Shown: piece after piece, positions 1 through 8,177 of the stretch
Layout of the letters: each line of letters opens with the position of its first letter
How positions within the stretch are numbered: the stretch's first letter is position 1
Assembly (NCBI GenBank): GCA_016934535.1
Contig: JAFGSQ010000025.1
Span: forward strand, 1-10,822
Direction: 5' to 3'
DNA from: a candidate division WOR-3 bacterium
GTDB lineage: Bacteria; SDB-A
Length of the DNA: 10,822 nt
The notes under the pieces: generated by a model
What the model was told of the DNA's origin: nothing
Database searches by the model: none
What the model saw: only the letters and a program-made list of their open reading frames with translations
Position numbers and translations under genes: made by a program

Positions 1-1519
1 CGAGGCGGACACCGGCGTGATAGTCGCCAATTTTTCGCTATTGAACACGAACTGGTACATAAAACAAATCCACGAACAGGGTTTCCCTATACATTTTTCG
101 AACGCTTTCAGAAAATGGAGCAAACACGAAATAAAAGTAGTCAATTCAGAAAACTATTACAGCGTAGAAAATCCCGCGATGGCCGAATGGAACGAATACG
201 CTTTCAAAAAACACATAAAAGGCGACTCGGAGAAAGAGAACCGGTGGTCGGCTTTAAACGATATTGAGAAAATGGAATATTCGATAAAGATAGCTGAAGA
301 AAATGGAGACAGTTTCGAAAACTGGCTGCTCAACGAAATTTCCATTGGTTACGCAGTTGAATACATACCCCTTGAACTATCCGTCAGCGGAGGGATGGTT
401 CAGCCGGTAGAAATACTCCTGCCCAAAGACATAGCCGTGCGTTCGATAATTTGCACTGTCAACGGCGTCGAATTCACTGAAGAAGTGCTGTTTATGAAGA
501 CTGCGGAATTCGCCGAATTCGCCGGCAGAATTACAAATCCCGCCGCACAGCACAAAGTTTATTTTTCTTCGACGTGCAGTCAGGAAAACATGCTAATGCT
601 GGAGCCCTGGCTGAAGACAGAAGGATTAGTCTACTGCGTGTCAAACGAAAAGATAGATGAAGCCTCAACCATGTTCCAGAACGTAAACTACGCATACACA
701 GAAAGCCTGTACAACGAAGTATTCCGCTTCAGAGGCATATTCTCCAAGGATATGCTCGACGAAAAAGGGCGTCTGTCGCTTGGAAATTTGCCATTAGACA
801 TGGTAAAAAGAGACGAAAGCACGTTGTACAATGACGAATTTGCAAGACTCGCCTCGAATTACGCCGCGGGATTTTTCCTTCTGGGCACGAATGAAATTAA
901 AAAATTTGAAAAAGGCGAAACAACAGATCCGGCAAAAGCGCTCATATACATGAAGATCGGCAATCTCATAAGCAAAGGCAACGAACTGCAGTTCACGTAC
1001 TATCTGGTCGAAGCTTACAAAATTGCCGGAATGAAAGAAGAAGCCGCAGCTCTTATTGACGATTTTATATCGCGGATGGAATCGAGAATTGAAAGGGAGT
1101 ACATCCCCTCCGAAAAGGAAAGGCTGTCGTTCTCCGTGGGATTTTTCACAGCAAAAAAAATCTACACACTGTTGTATTTCCAGGAAAACGAAGAAGCCAA
1201 GAAAGAATTTCTGGCGTCTCAAGACGTTCTTAAAAACACGTCGCTTCAGGATTACGTCATACTGCAGGGTCTTTTCAGCTACAGAGACGGCGACAGGGAG
1301 GGGGCAAAGGCTCTTCTTGAAAGCGCGGGTCTTTATTCTGTTGATTACGCTTTTGTCGTCGAATGGATAGATCAGGGCGTTCTCAGGGAGACGGGAGACA
1401 CCGGTTTTGCAAAATTCGTCGTCGGTCTTTATCTTGAAAATGTTGAAGTGGATGATTCGCTTATTACGTCTTTCGGCATGGGTTGGTTATTTTCGGAACC
1501 GGATTCACTCGTCGAATGA
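1..1519 (+). CDS. DUF2723 (TMEM260-like) protein, C-terminal part, 5' end outside window
   Basis: The reading frame is open from the first full codon (base 2), so the true start lies upstream; a GTG at 17 is only an internal codon. About 505 residues are visible. Residues 3-20 of the fragment (DTGVIV...LLNTNWYI) match the conserved motif that follows the GDNDTF region in DUF2723 proteins and align with residues 467-484 of the next gene (DTGTIV...LLNLPWYM). The membrane-spanning, presumably catalytic N-terminal half is therefore missing from the window. The visible part has no convincing membrane segment; from about residue 285 it is rich in amphipathic helices of TPR-like character, probably a soluble extracytoplasmic domain. 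DUF2723 belongs to the GT-C glycosyltransferase-like superfamily; human TMEM260 is a protein O-mannosyltransferase. Substrate here is unknown. It ends 29 bases before a paralogue, probably in the same operon. Family assignment is fairly sure, activity is inferred. Confidence 0.8.
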   Translation, partial: EADTGVIVANFSLLNTNWYIKQIHEQGFPIHFSNAFRKWSKHEIKVVNSENYYSVENPAMAEWNEYAFKKHIKGDSEKENRWSALNDIEKMEYSIKIAEENGDSFENWLLNEISIGYAVEYIPLELSVSGGMVQPVEILLPKDIAVRSIICTVNGVEFTEEVLFMKTAEFAEFAGRITNPAAQHKVYFSSTCSQENMLMLEPWLKTEGLVYCVSNEKIDEASTMFQNVNYAYTESLYNEVFRFRGIFSKDMLDEKGRLSLGNLPLDMVKRDESTLYNDEFARLASNYAAGFFLLGTNEIKKFEKGETTDPAKALIYMKIGNLISKGNELQFTYYLVEAYKIAGMKEEAAALIDDFISRMESRIEREYIPSEKERLSFSVGFFTAKKIYTLLYFQENEEAKKEFLASQDVLKNTSLQDYVILQGLFSYRDGDREGAKALLESAGLYSVDYAFVVEWIDQGVLRETGDTGFAKFVVGLYLENVEVDDSLITSFGMGWLFSEPDSLVE

Positions 1520-1548
1520 TGTGAGGGGTATTTCCGGACCGGAAGAAA

Positions 1549-3618
1549 ATGAGGCACAAAAAAGACGCCGTAACAGCTCTGGCGGTTTTCCTTTTTTTGT
1601 TTCTTGTTTTTGCCGCGACTTCGGCGCCGACGATTTCCTGGTGGGACAGCTCTGAATTTGTCGCGGCCGCATCCTGCTGGGGCATACCGCATCCTCCGGG
1701 CAGTCCGCTTTATGTGACTCTGTCGAGAGTTTTCTGCGCATTTGCCAATGACGCCGCTTTAACGGCAAGATGCGTGAATTTCCTCAGCGTGACGGCGACC
1801 GCTGGGGCCGGCGTATTTCTATTTCTTTCGCTTAAAAAGATATTTGGAACCGAAAGCATTTTCAAAAAATATGTTCTGGCGAGCGCCGCCGTCTGCGGCA
1901 TGATGAGTTTCTCCGTCTGGGATAGCGCCGTGGAAGCCGAAGTTTACGGACTTTCGACTCTCGCTATATTCGCTCTGCTTTGGATGTCTTTGAAGACAAC
2001 CGAAGGAAAAACCAGGTATTTTTTGACCGCTTCATATCTCATTGCCCTGTCTTTTTCAATTCACGCGACGGCTATGATATCTTCGATACCTGTCGCAGCC
2101 GCTTTCGTTCTGTCAGAAGTTAAAAAGAGGACGAAAATCATTATTGTTGCAGTTTCGCTTTTGTGCGCCTCCCTCGGAGCTTCTTCTTACATGATATTGT
2201 ATTTCAGGGCTCTTGAAAAACCCTCGCTGAACGAGTCTTCTATTGAAAGTATTAGCGACCTTACCGATGTCGCTCTGAGAAGGCAGTACGGGAGCAATAG
2301 CCTTTTGGAAAGAAGCACTTCGTCATTGACCGGTTACGGCTTTGTGAAAGGTTTTTTTTATCAAAACGTTTCCTACGTCAATTATTTATCGTGGCAGTTC
2401 ACGCCTTTCGTCAGGGAGGGAAAATTCGGAGCGTCCGGTATGGCTTTAACTTCATTGTTCATGACGGTTTTCGTTTTGCTTTTTTCATATTCCCTCTTCA
2501 GGGCTTTTCGCGAAAAAAGCAAAAAAAAACTCGCGGTATTTCTTCTTTTCATGCTCTGCCTCAGCCTTGTTCTCGTTTTTGTTTTCAATTTTAAATTCTG
2601 TTCGAGCGATACGGATCCCTCGCACGTGCCTAAAGAAGCGAGACCCAGGGATTATTTTTTTTCAGCCGGTTTCGCTTTGATATACGCTTTCTCTCTTTGT
2701 TCGCTGATTTACGTCAAAAGGAAAATCGCCCTGACCCTGTCGCTGATTTTTACGGCGACGGGACTTTACAACGGCTTCACGGGTCACGCCAACAGAAGAG
2801 GCAACTGGACGGCACACGCCTTCGCGATGAACGTGCTCGAGTCAACTTCGGGGAAATCCGTGATAATGGTGCAGGGAGACAACGACACATTCACTCTCTG
2901 GTTTGCCCAGATTGTCGGCGGAATAAGGAATTACGATCCTGTCTCGGACACGGGGACCATAGTCATAAACCGCACTCTTCTGAATTTACCCTGGTACATG
3001 GACGAGATCTCGGAAAAAATACCTTTTGATCTCTCAAAAGTTTATGGAGACCTTTTTGACGAAATAGACCTCGAGGGAAAAGACGTGGAGGATTTCTGCA
3101 GAAATAACGCTTTGGCGGTGAAAAACGGCGACGGAAGGATTTTATATCCGGGCGACGTCGTGGCAAGGTGTATTTTGGCAGAAATTTCGGGCATTGACTA
3201 CGACCTCAGTGTAATAGCGCTTTCCGACAGTGCCTTTTCCGATGTCATTAGAAAAAGCGGGAAAATGTCCTGCAGGCTCTACTCGACTTCCGGATTTTCC
3301 GAACTGGAAGGGCTTTGGGTGAGAGAAGGGCTTCTGCTGAGAGCCTTTGGAGATTCTTCAGAAAACAGACGATTGTTGCTCGGTTACGACTACGGCGGTA
3401 TAATAAACCGTCAACACTTGGACGAAAACGGCAGACTTGAGAGTTTTCGAACACCGGCACTGAGCGCCGCTTTCGAAAGAGACATTGACAGCCGGGCTAT
3501 GTCGGTTTTTTATGCGGCGGCTGTCGAAGCGCTCGACACCTCTGACAGTCTGTTTTGGGCTCTGTCGCCTGTATTCCTCGGCGGAGAAAGGGGTGTTTCC
3601 GATGAATCTCATGAATGA
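1549..3618 (+). CDS. DUF2723 family (TMEM260-like) GT-C membrane protein
   Basis: Complete 689-residue protein starting at an ATG with GGAAG just upstream (1541-1545, short spacing). Signatures in order: hydrophobic segment 8-26; WWDSSEF at 31-37, the family motif whose Asp33 sits where GT-C enzymes carry the catalytic acid; HPPGSPLY at 48-55; EVYGL at 131-135; about ten hydrophobic stretches up to residue 408; PRDYFF at 366-371; an HANRRGNW segment near 413-420; GDNDTFTLWFAQ at 443-454; and DTG...LLNLPWY at 467-483. These define DUF2723, a polytopic inner-membrane family likely to transfer a sugar from a lipid carrier to exported protein or another acceptor. The C-terminal soluble part (about 485-689) is shorter than that of the upstream paralogue and lacks its TPR-like tail. 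The end overlaps the next gene by 17 bases. Family is secure; acceptor and sugar cannot be read from sequence. Confidence 0.88.
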   Translation: MRHKKDAVTALAVFLFLFLVFAATSAPTISWWDSSEFVAAASCWGIPHPPGSPLYVTLSRVFCAFANDAALTARCVNFLSVTATAGAGVFLFLSLKKIFGTESIFKKYVLASAAVCGMMSFSVWDSAVEAEVYGLSTLAIFALLWMSLKTTEGKTRYFLTASYLIALSFSIHATAMISSIPVAAAFVLSEVKKRTKIIIVAVSLLCASLGASSYMILYFRALEKPSLNESSIESISDLTDVALRRQYGSNSLLERSTSSLTGYGFVKGFFYQNVSYVNYLSWQFTPFVREGKFGASGMALTSLFMTVFVLLFSYSLFRAFREKSKKKLAVFLLFMLCLSLVLVFVFNFKFCSSDTDPSHVPKEARPRDYFFSAGFALIYAFSLCSLIYVKRKIALTLSLIFTATGLYNGFTGHANRRGNWTAHAFAMNVLESTSGKSVIMVQGDNDTFTLWFAQIVGGIRNYDPVSDTGTIVINRTLLNLPWYMDEISEKIPFDLSKVYGDLFDEIDLEGKDVEDFCRNNALAVKNGDGRILYPGDVVARCILAEISGIDYDLSVIALSDSAFSDVIRKSGKMSCRLYSTSGFSELEGLWVREGLLLRAFGDSSENRRLLLGYDYGGIINRQHLDENGRLESFRTPALSAAFERDIDSRAMSVFYAAAVEALDTSDSLFWALSPVFLGGERGVSDESHE
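3583..3593 (+). promoter_or_regulatory. Ribosome binding site deciding the PhoH-like start
   Basis: A purine-rich GGAGAAAGGGG lies inside the end of the upstream gene and stops 8 bases before the ATG at 3602. It supports 3602 over the longer in-frame ATG at 3485, whose extra 39 residues would be basic, Cys-containing and unlike any PIN-domain N-terminus. A second ATG at 3611 is possible but less well spaced. Confidence 0.7.
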
Positions 3619-4930
3619 CGCTAAAATCTACGTTCTCGACACTAACGTAATAATGTACGATTACAGATGCATTTACTCTTTCAAGGAAAACAACGTCGTC
3701 ATACCGATAACAGTCCTCGAAGAAATAGACAAGTTCAAAAAAGGCAACGAGATGATCAATTACAACGTCAGGGAGTTTTCCAGGGAACTCGATTCGCTTC
3801 TCGGAGACAGCCTGACAACGGACGGGATCAAACTCGAAAGCGGAAGCTTGGTCAGTGTGGACACGAACCTCAAAAAAGACAAATTTCTTTCAGAAACGCT
3901 CATAGACGACAGCCCCGACCACAGAATACTGTCCGTCGCCTACAACCTTTCTAAAAAATTCGGAGACAAAAGAGTGGTCCTCGTGACAAAGGACATCAAT
4001 CTCAGGATAAAAGCCAAAGGTATTGGAGTCAGGGCGGAGGATTACCTGACGGGAAAGATAAAAGATATAGACGCGCTTTACACGGGCAAAAACCTGATTG
4101 AAGACGTGTCCGATGAAATCATAGACTCCCTTTACGAAAAAAAGAACATAGGGCTTGCCGAAACTCAGCTCGGACTGGAACCCTATCCCAACGAATATTT
4201 CATTCTCAGGAACGACCACAAGAGCATTCTCAGCGTATACAATTCAGGAACTCAATCCCTGAGACTTGTAGAGCGAAAAAGCGCTTACGGCATACAGCCG
4301 AGAAACGCCGAGCAGACATTTTCTCTAGACGCTCTAATAAACCAGGACATCCAGCTCGCGACTCTTTCAGGCAAAGCGGGTACCGGTAAAACGCTGATGG
4401 CTCTTGCCGCCGCCCTCGAGGTCAGGAAATACTACAGCCAGATACTTCTGGCGAGGCCGATAATACCTCTGTCAAACAAAGACATAGGTTTTCTTCCCGG
4501 GGACGTCAAGAGCAAAATTGACCCCTACATGCAGCCACTTTTCGACAATTTATCCGTAATACAGAACCAGTATTCATCGGATTCAAAGGAATTTGCCAAG
4601 ATAACCGAGCTTTTGAACAACGAAAAATTGCTTATAATTCCTCTGGCGTTTATAAGGGGAAGGAGCTTGTCGAGGTTTTATTTTATTATTGACGAGGCGC
4701 AGAACCTGACTCCTCACGAGGTCAAGACGATAATAACGAGGGCGGGAGAAGGCACGAAAGTCGTCTTCACGGGCGATCCGCATCAGATAGATACGCCATA
4801 CCTTGACTCCAGAAGCAACGGCTTGACCTATCTCATAGACAAAATGAAAGGCCAGGAGATATACGCCAACGTAACCCTCGAAAAAGGCGTCCGTTCACCT
4901 CTGGCCGAACTCGCGTCGAATCTTTTGTAA
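3602..4930 (+). CDS. PIN-domain PhoH-like ATPase (PhoH2-type, ribonuclease/helicase candidate)
   Basis: The 442-residue protein has an N-terminal PIN nuclease domain (about 5-150) and a C-terminal PhoH P-loop ATPase domain (about 235-440). The PIN domain shows the expected acidic set: Asp13 in VLDTNV, Glu40/Glu41 in VLEEIDKF, Asp106 in DSPDHRIL and Asp131 in TKDINLRIKA. The PhoH domain has Walker A GKAGTGKT (257-264), Walker B FIIDEAQN (361-368) and the PhoH motif GDPHQID (391-397). This architecture equals mycobacterial PhoH2, described as an ATP-dependent RNA helicase coupled to a PIN RNase; the role here, probably RNA processing or decay in the cytoplasm, is by analogy. The start at 3602 is chosen because translation begins directly with the PIN strand and a good ribosome site precedes it. 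The gene overlaps the preceding membrane protein gene by 17 bases, implying co-transcription. All key residues look intact. Confidence 0.92.
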   Translation: MNLMNDAKIYVLDTNVIMYDYRCIYSFKENNVVIPITVLEEIDKFKKGNEMINYNVREFSRELDSLLGDSLTTDGIKLESGSLVSVDTNLKKDKFLSETLIDDSPDHRILSVAYNLSKKFGDKRVVLVTKDINLRIKAKGIGVRAEDYLTGKIKDIDALYTGKNLIEDVSDEIIDSLYEKKNIGLAETQLGLEPYPNEYFILRNDHKSILSVYNSGTQSLRLVERKSAYGIQPRNAEQTFSLDALINQDIQLATLSGKAGTGKTLMALAAALEVRKYYSQILLARPIIPLSNKDIGFLPGDVKSKIDPYMQPLFDNLSVIQNQYSSDSKEFAKITELLNNEKLLIIPLAFIRGRSLSRFYFIIDEAQNLTPHEVKTIITRAGEGTKVVFTGDPHQIDTPYLDSRSNGLTYLIDKMKGQEIYANVTLEKGVRSPLAELASNLL

Positions 4931-4954
4931 CGGGATCAAAACACGGAAAACTTG

Positions 4955-4994
4955 CCGCTGAATGACCTGTTCTCAAGAATAGGTCATTCAGCGG
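4955..4994 (+). terminator. Strong hairpin after the PhoH-like gene, probable terminator
   Basis: A perfect 14-bp inverted repeat (CCGCTGAATGACCT at 4955-4968, its complement at 4981-4994) continues inward through a G-T wobble and three further pairs to a TCAA tetraloop (4973-4976), giving an 18-bp stem. It starts 24 bases after the stop codon. The + strand downstream is AT-rich but has no clean T-run, so classical intrinsic termination is imperfect. It may instead protect the mRNA 3' end, help Rho-type termination, or be a small repeat element. The hairpin itself is certain, its function is inferred. Confidence 0.55.
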
Positions 4995-5042
4995 AAAATT
5001 CACAATATTTTAAAAAATAATCAGTTAAAGTATGAAAATATC

Positions 5043-5071
5043 TTTACAAAACAAATAAAAAGTAATAATTA
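5043..5071 (+). promoter_or_regulatory. Possible promoter for the HD-ABC operon
   Basis: TTTACA (5043-5048) followed after 17 bases by TAATTA (5066-5071), in a very AT-rich stretch after the hairpin. TTTACA matches the -35 consensus well; the -10 match is weak, as it lacks the conserved final T. If real, transcription would start close to the ATG at 5078. Overlapping alternatives exist in this AT-rich DNA, so this is tentative. Confidence 0.3.
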
Positions 5072-5077
5072 CTGTTT

Positions 5078-6031
5078 ATGAGTGATGTGAACGGAATCCT
5101 CGATTACAGGTATTTTTTCCCGGAAAAACCCGAAGACATATACGAACAATCCAGAAAAGCTATAAAAAGTGCTTATCCTGATTTCGACATGTCAGGATTG
5201 AAAAAAGTGTTCGAAGACATTTTGGATCTTTTTGACGGAAAATTCCCGGGTTACAGAAAATGCACAACGAAATACCACGATTTGTCGCACACACTTTCTG
5301 TGTATCTCGCATCTTCGAGGCTGATAGACGGCGCCGCCCGTTCGGGAATACGCTTCAAAGACGAGTACATCCGCCTGTCCCTGATATCTTCTCTTTTTCA
5401 CGACGTCGGATACATACAGAGAACGGAAGACGAAAGCGGAACAGGGGCGAAGTTTTCCGTCGGTCATGAAGAAAGGAGTATTGTTTTCGCGTCGAATTAT
5501 CTCGGAGAAAAGGGATACACGAATTTCGACAGAATGAGGGCTTCGCACATAATAGCCTCGACAATTCTCGAACTGCCCATTGACGAAATCCCGTTTCACT
5601 CCGATGAACTTAAGTTTTTAGGAAAAATAGTGGGAACCTCGGATCTCGTCGCTCAGATAGCGGACAGGTTTTATCTCGAAAAACTCCTTTTTCTTTTCAG
5701 AGAATTTTCCGAAGCCGGAATACCCGGTTTTCCAAGCGAGATAGATCTTTTGAAAAACACCGAGACGTTTTACAAAGACGTGTCAAAAAACAAAATTTAC
5801 GGAGAATACCAGGGCGTTTTCGATCTGGTTGAAGGTCATTTTGAAAGCAATTTTGGCATAAAAATCAATCCCTACAAGAAATACATGGAAAAGAATTTAA
5901 AATATCTCGGAAATATTTTGACAAACTGCGAATCCGACTACCGTTCCCTGTTAAGAAGAGGAGGCATAGTCGAAATGCTCAAGAGAGAAGAAAGCGCCAA
6001 CCCGTTGGTCAGGAAAGGTTTCAAAAGATGA
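5078..6031 (+). CDS. HD-domain metal-dependent phosphohydrolase, PDE-like
   Basis: This 317-residue cytoplasmic protein has no signal peptide or membrane segment. Candidate metal ligands of the HD superfamily occur in the right order: His67 and His71 in YHDLSH, His108-Asp109 in SSLFHDVGYI, His130 in VGHEE, His157 in RASHII and Asp189 in GTSDLVAQ. The YHDxxH element followed about 37 residues later by HD resembles the YHNxxH...HD pattern of cyclic-nucleotide phosphodiesterases, but the exact substrate (cyclic nucleotide, nucleotide or other phosphoester) cannot be told. The remainder (about 200-317) is helical with no recognised domain. No Shine-Dalgarno sequence precedes the ATG (the upstream bases are TTACTGTTT), and no better start is seen. 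The stop codon overlaps the ABC ATPase start in ATGA, so it is the first gene of a coupled three-gene operon and may regulate or serve the exporter. HD family is sure, function open. Confidence 0.8.
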   Translation: MSDVNGILDYRYFFPEKPEDIYEQSRKAIKSAYPDFDMSGLKKVFEDILDLFDGKFPGYRKCTTKYHDLSHTLSVYLASSRLIDGAARSGIRFKDEYIRLSLISSLFHDVGYIQRTEDESGTGAKFSVGHEERSIVFASNYLGEKGYTNFDRMRASHIIASTILELPIDEIPFHSDELKFLGKIVGTSDLVAQIADRFYLEKLLFLFREFSEAGIPGFPSEIDLLKNTETFYKDVSKNKIYGEYQGVFDLVEGHFESNFGIKINPYKKYMEKNLKYLGNILTNCESDYRSLLRRGGIVEMLKREESANPLVRKGFKR

Positions 6032-6933
6032 CTCTTACACTGCGTGACGTCCGGAAATATTATCAGTCCGTTAAAGCTGTTGATGGCGTGTCTTTCGAAG
6101 TGAAATCCGGAGAGCTTCTCGGTCTGATAGGTCCCAACGGAGCTGGAAAATCCACGACGATAAGAATGGTCATGAACATAATAGCTCCCGATTCGGGCGA
6201 GATTCTTTTCGACGGCAAAAAAATCTCTGACAGGGATTTTGACAGAATAGGATATCTTCCGGAAGAGAGAGGGATATATAAAAAATTCAAGGTTTCGGCC
6301 GTTTTAAGATATTTTGCGTCCTTAAAAGGCAAATCGGCGAAAGAGACAAGCGGAAAAATAGACGAATGGCTCGAAAAGCTTGGTCTGCCGGAATGGAAAG
6401 AGAGAAAGGTCGAAGAACTTTCAAAAGGCATGAGCCAGAAAGTCCAGTTCATAGCCGCAGTCCTGCACGACCCCGATATAATTTTTCTCGACGAACCATT
6501 TGCCGGTCTCGATCCTGTGAGCTCCGAGGTGATAAGAGAAACAGTCCAGGAACTTTCTGACAAGAGAAAGACGATAATATTTTCAACTCACATAATGGAG
6601 CAGGCGGAAAAGATTTGCGACTCGATTTTTCTAATAGACAAGGGCAGAGAAGTCGTCTACGGAACTCTCGACGGCGTAAAAAAGAAATTCGGCAAGAACT
6701 CGGTCATAATGGAATTTGACGGAGACCTTGGATTTTTGAAAAACACCGGTCTGGTTTCTGACATAATATCCTATCCGCGCTGGGTAGAGATAGCATTAGC
6801 TCCAGGGAAAACACCTGACGATCTTTTGACTGCCGTAGCCGGAAAAGAGTCCGTTATGAGGTTTGAGGTGACCAGACCTTCACTACAGAAAATTTTCATA
6901 GACCTCGTCGGAGGCAAAAAGGCGGAAGAATGA
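6028..6933 (+). CDS. ABC transporter ATP-binding protein, NatA-like
   Basis: A 301-residue nucleotide-binding subunit with Walker A GPNGAGKST (35-43), an LSKGM signature (131-135) preceding SQKVQF, Walker B IIFLDEP with Glu156, D-loop near 160-162 and the switch His188 in FSTHIMEQAE. The GYLPEERGIYKK segment (75-86) is typical of the NatA/YhaQ-type branch of ABC-2 exporters. Residues after about 220 form a C-terminal extension of DUF4162 type. AGGAAAGG at 6011-6018 gives a ribosome site 9 bases before the ATG, inside the upstream HD gene. It overlaps the HD gene upstream and the permease downstream by 4 bases each. It should energise the permease encoded next. NatAB systems are known for Na+ export in Bacillus, but similar pairs export other compounds, so the substrate is not assigned. 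Catalytic residues are all present. Confidence 0.93.
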   Translation: MTLTLRDVRKYYQSVKAVDGVSFEVKSGELLGLIGPNGAGKSTTIRMVMNIIAPDSGEILFDGKKISDRDFDRIGYLPEERGIYKKFKVSAVLRYFASLKGKSAKETSGKIDEWLEKLGLPEWKERKVEELSKGMSQKVQFIAAVLHDPDIIFLDEPFAGLDPVSSEVIRETVQELSDKRKTIIFSTHIMEQAEKICDSIFLIDKGREVVYGTLDGVKKKFGKNSVIMEFDGDLGFLKNTGLVSDIISYPRWVEIALAPGKTPDDLLTAVAGKESVMRFEVTRPSLQKIFIDLVGGKKAEE

Positions 6934-8150
6934 AAAAGTTTTTCTGCGTTCTCAGACAGGAATTCAAAACCGTCGCAATGAACAAGAGTTTTATAGTCTT
7001 TACGCTTCTCGGGCCTGTTTTCATGATAGGAATCACGGTTTTTCCAATGTTCTTGATGAAAAGCACTCAGACGAAAAATGTCGTTGTATATATTGTTACA
7101 GAAGACAACAACATTGCCGCGGCAATGAAGATGAGACTAAAAAACTCCGGTATAGACATCGTCAAAAGCTCCGATTCGAAAAATGTTCTCGATTCATTTG
7201 TAAGAAAGGGAGTTATCTACGGATACGTCGTCTTCCCTGAAAGCATACTCACAAAAGACACCTTCGAGTTTGTCACAAAAGACATGGCGGACTACACTAT
7301 AATCGCGTCGCTTGAAGGAGCTCTTGGCAACTACGTAATAACCCAGAGGATGATAAACGAAGGTATTGATCCGTCGAGGGTCAGCTCGCTGACTTTGCCT
7401 CCGGTCATAAGCGCCGTCAAACTGACCAAAGAAGGCCTAAAGGTCAGACAGGATTTTTTGGCGTCTTTTTTCACGGCGATTACTTTCACAACTCTTCTCT
7501 ACATGACAATACTTATTTACGGACAATCCATAGGAAGGTCTGTCATAAACGAAAAGAAGACAAAAACGGTCGAAATCATCCTTTCCTCCGTCAAACCTTT
7601 CACCCTCATGCTCGGAAAAATTTCAGGCCAAGCCGCTGCGAGTCTTCTTCAATACGGGTTCTGGCTTTCATTGAGTTTTTTCGCCTTAAAAATTATAGGA
7701 AGCAGATTTCAAAATCTGAATGTCCCCGCCCTACCCCACGGAATCTACGGCTATCTTATATCGTTTTACATTCTCGGTTTTCTTATGTATGCGGCTGTCT
7801 ACGCCGCGCTCGGAGCGGCTTCGGAGGACGAGAACAACCTTCAACAGCTCGCTATGCCGGTGATTTTTCTACTCATCCTTCCGATGATAAGCGTATCGGC
7901 GATAATAATGAATCCGAACTCGGGTTTTGCCGTCTTTTTTTCGCTTTTCCCTTTCACGGCTCCGATGGTCATGTTTCTCAGGACCACTATATCTTCCCCG
8001 CCTCTCTATCAGGTGGCTATTGCCTATGGCCTGATTGTATTGACAATTTTTTTCCTGTTCTTTCTCGCCGCCAAAATATTCAGGGTGGGAATATTGATGA
8101 CCGGAAAAAAGTTCAACTTCAAGGATATAATGCTCTGGCTCAGATCGTGA
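6930..8150 (+). CDS. ABC-2 type transporter permease, NatB-like
   Basis: A 406-residue membrane subunit. One hydrophobic segment (about 20-42) is followed by a long extracytoplasmic domain (about 45-170), then a cluster of segments around 177-198, 230-253, 271-295, 306-326, 333-350 and 362-383. The stretch EKKTKTVEIILSSVKP (208-223), on the cytoplasmic side, is the hallmark of the NatB/ABC2_membrane_3 family and is thought to contact the ATPase. Its ATG lies in the ATGA that ends the ATPase gene, so the two are translationally coupled and should form a 2+2 exporter. A GGAGG at 6910-6914 is rather distant; GGAAG at 6924-6928 is too close, so initiation probably relies on coupling. No truncation is seen. 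The exported substrate is unknown. Confidence 0.9.
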   Translation: MKKFFCVLRQEFKTVAMNKSFIVFTLLGPVFMIGITVFPMFLMKSTQTKNVVVYIVTEDNNIAAAMKMRLKNSGIDIVKSSDSKNVLDSFVRKGVIYGYVVFPESILTKDTFEFVTKDMADYTIIASLEGALGNYVITQRMINEGIDPSRVSSLTLPPVISAVKLTKEGLKVRQDFLASFFTAITFTTLLYMTILIYGQSIGRSVINEKKTKTVEIILSSVKPFTLMLGKISGQAAASLLQYGFWLSLSFFALKIIGSRFQNLNVPALPHGIYGYLISFYILGFLMYAAVYAALGAASEDENNLQQLAMPVIFLLILPMISVSAIIMNPNSGFAVFFSLFPFTAPMVMFLRTTISSPPLYQVAIAYGLIVLTIFFLFFLAAKIFRVGILMTGKKFNFKDIMLWLRS

Positions 8151-8177
8151 AAACTAAAGAGAATACAACCACCTTGT

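Noticed and set aside
505-527. Doubled GAATTCGCC in the first gene as a possible repeat element
   Set aside because: It simply encodes AEFAEF in frame and has only two units.
794-1222. 142-codon antisense open frame inside the first DUF2723 gene
   Set aside because: Phe/Cys-rich reading of the opposite strand with no domain and no ribosome site; the + strand protein is clearly real.
3485-3601. Longer start for the PIN-PhoH protein at 3485
   Set aside because: The extra 39 residues lie inside the DUF2723 coding sequence, are not PIN-like, and a good ribosome site points to 3602.
5192-5599. 135-codon antisense open frame inside the HD gene
   Set aside because: No recognisable domain; it lies opposite the conserved metal-ligand region of the HD protein.
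6063-6563. 166-codon antisense open frame inside the ABC ATPase gene
   Set aside because: It exactly mirrors Walker A through Walker B coding of a conserved ATPase and has Ser/Pro-rich composition typical of a shadow frame.
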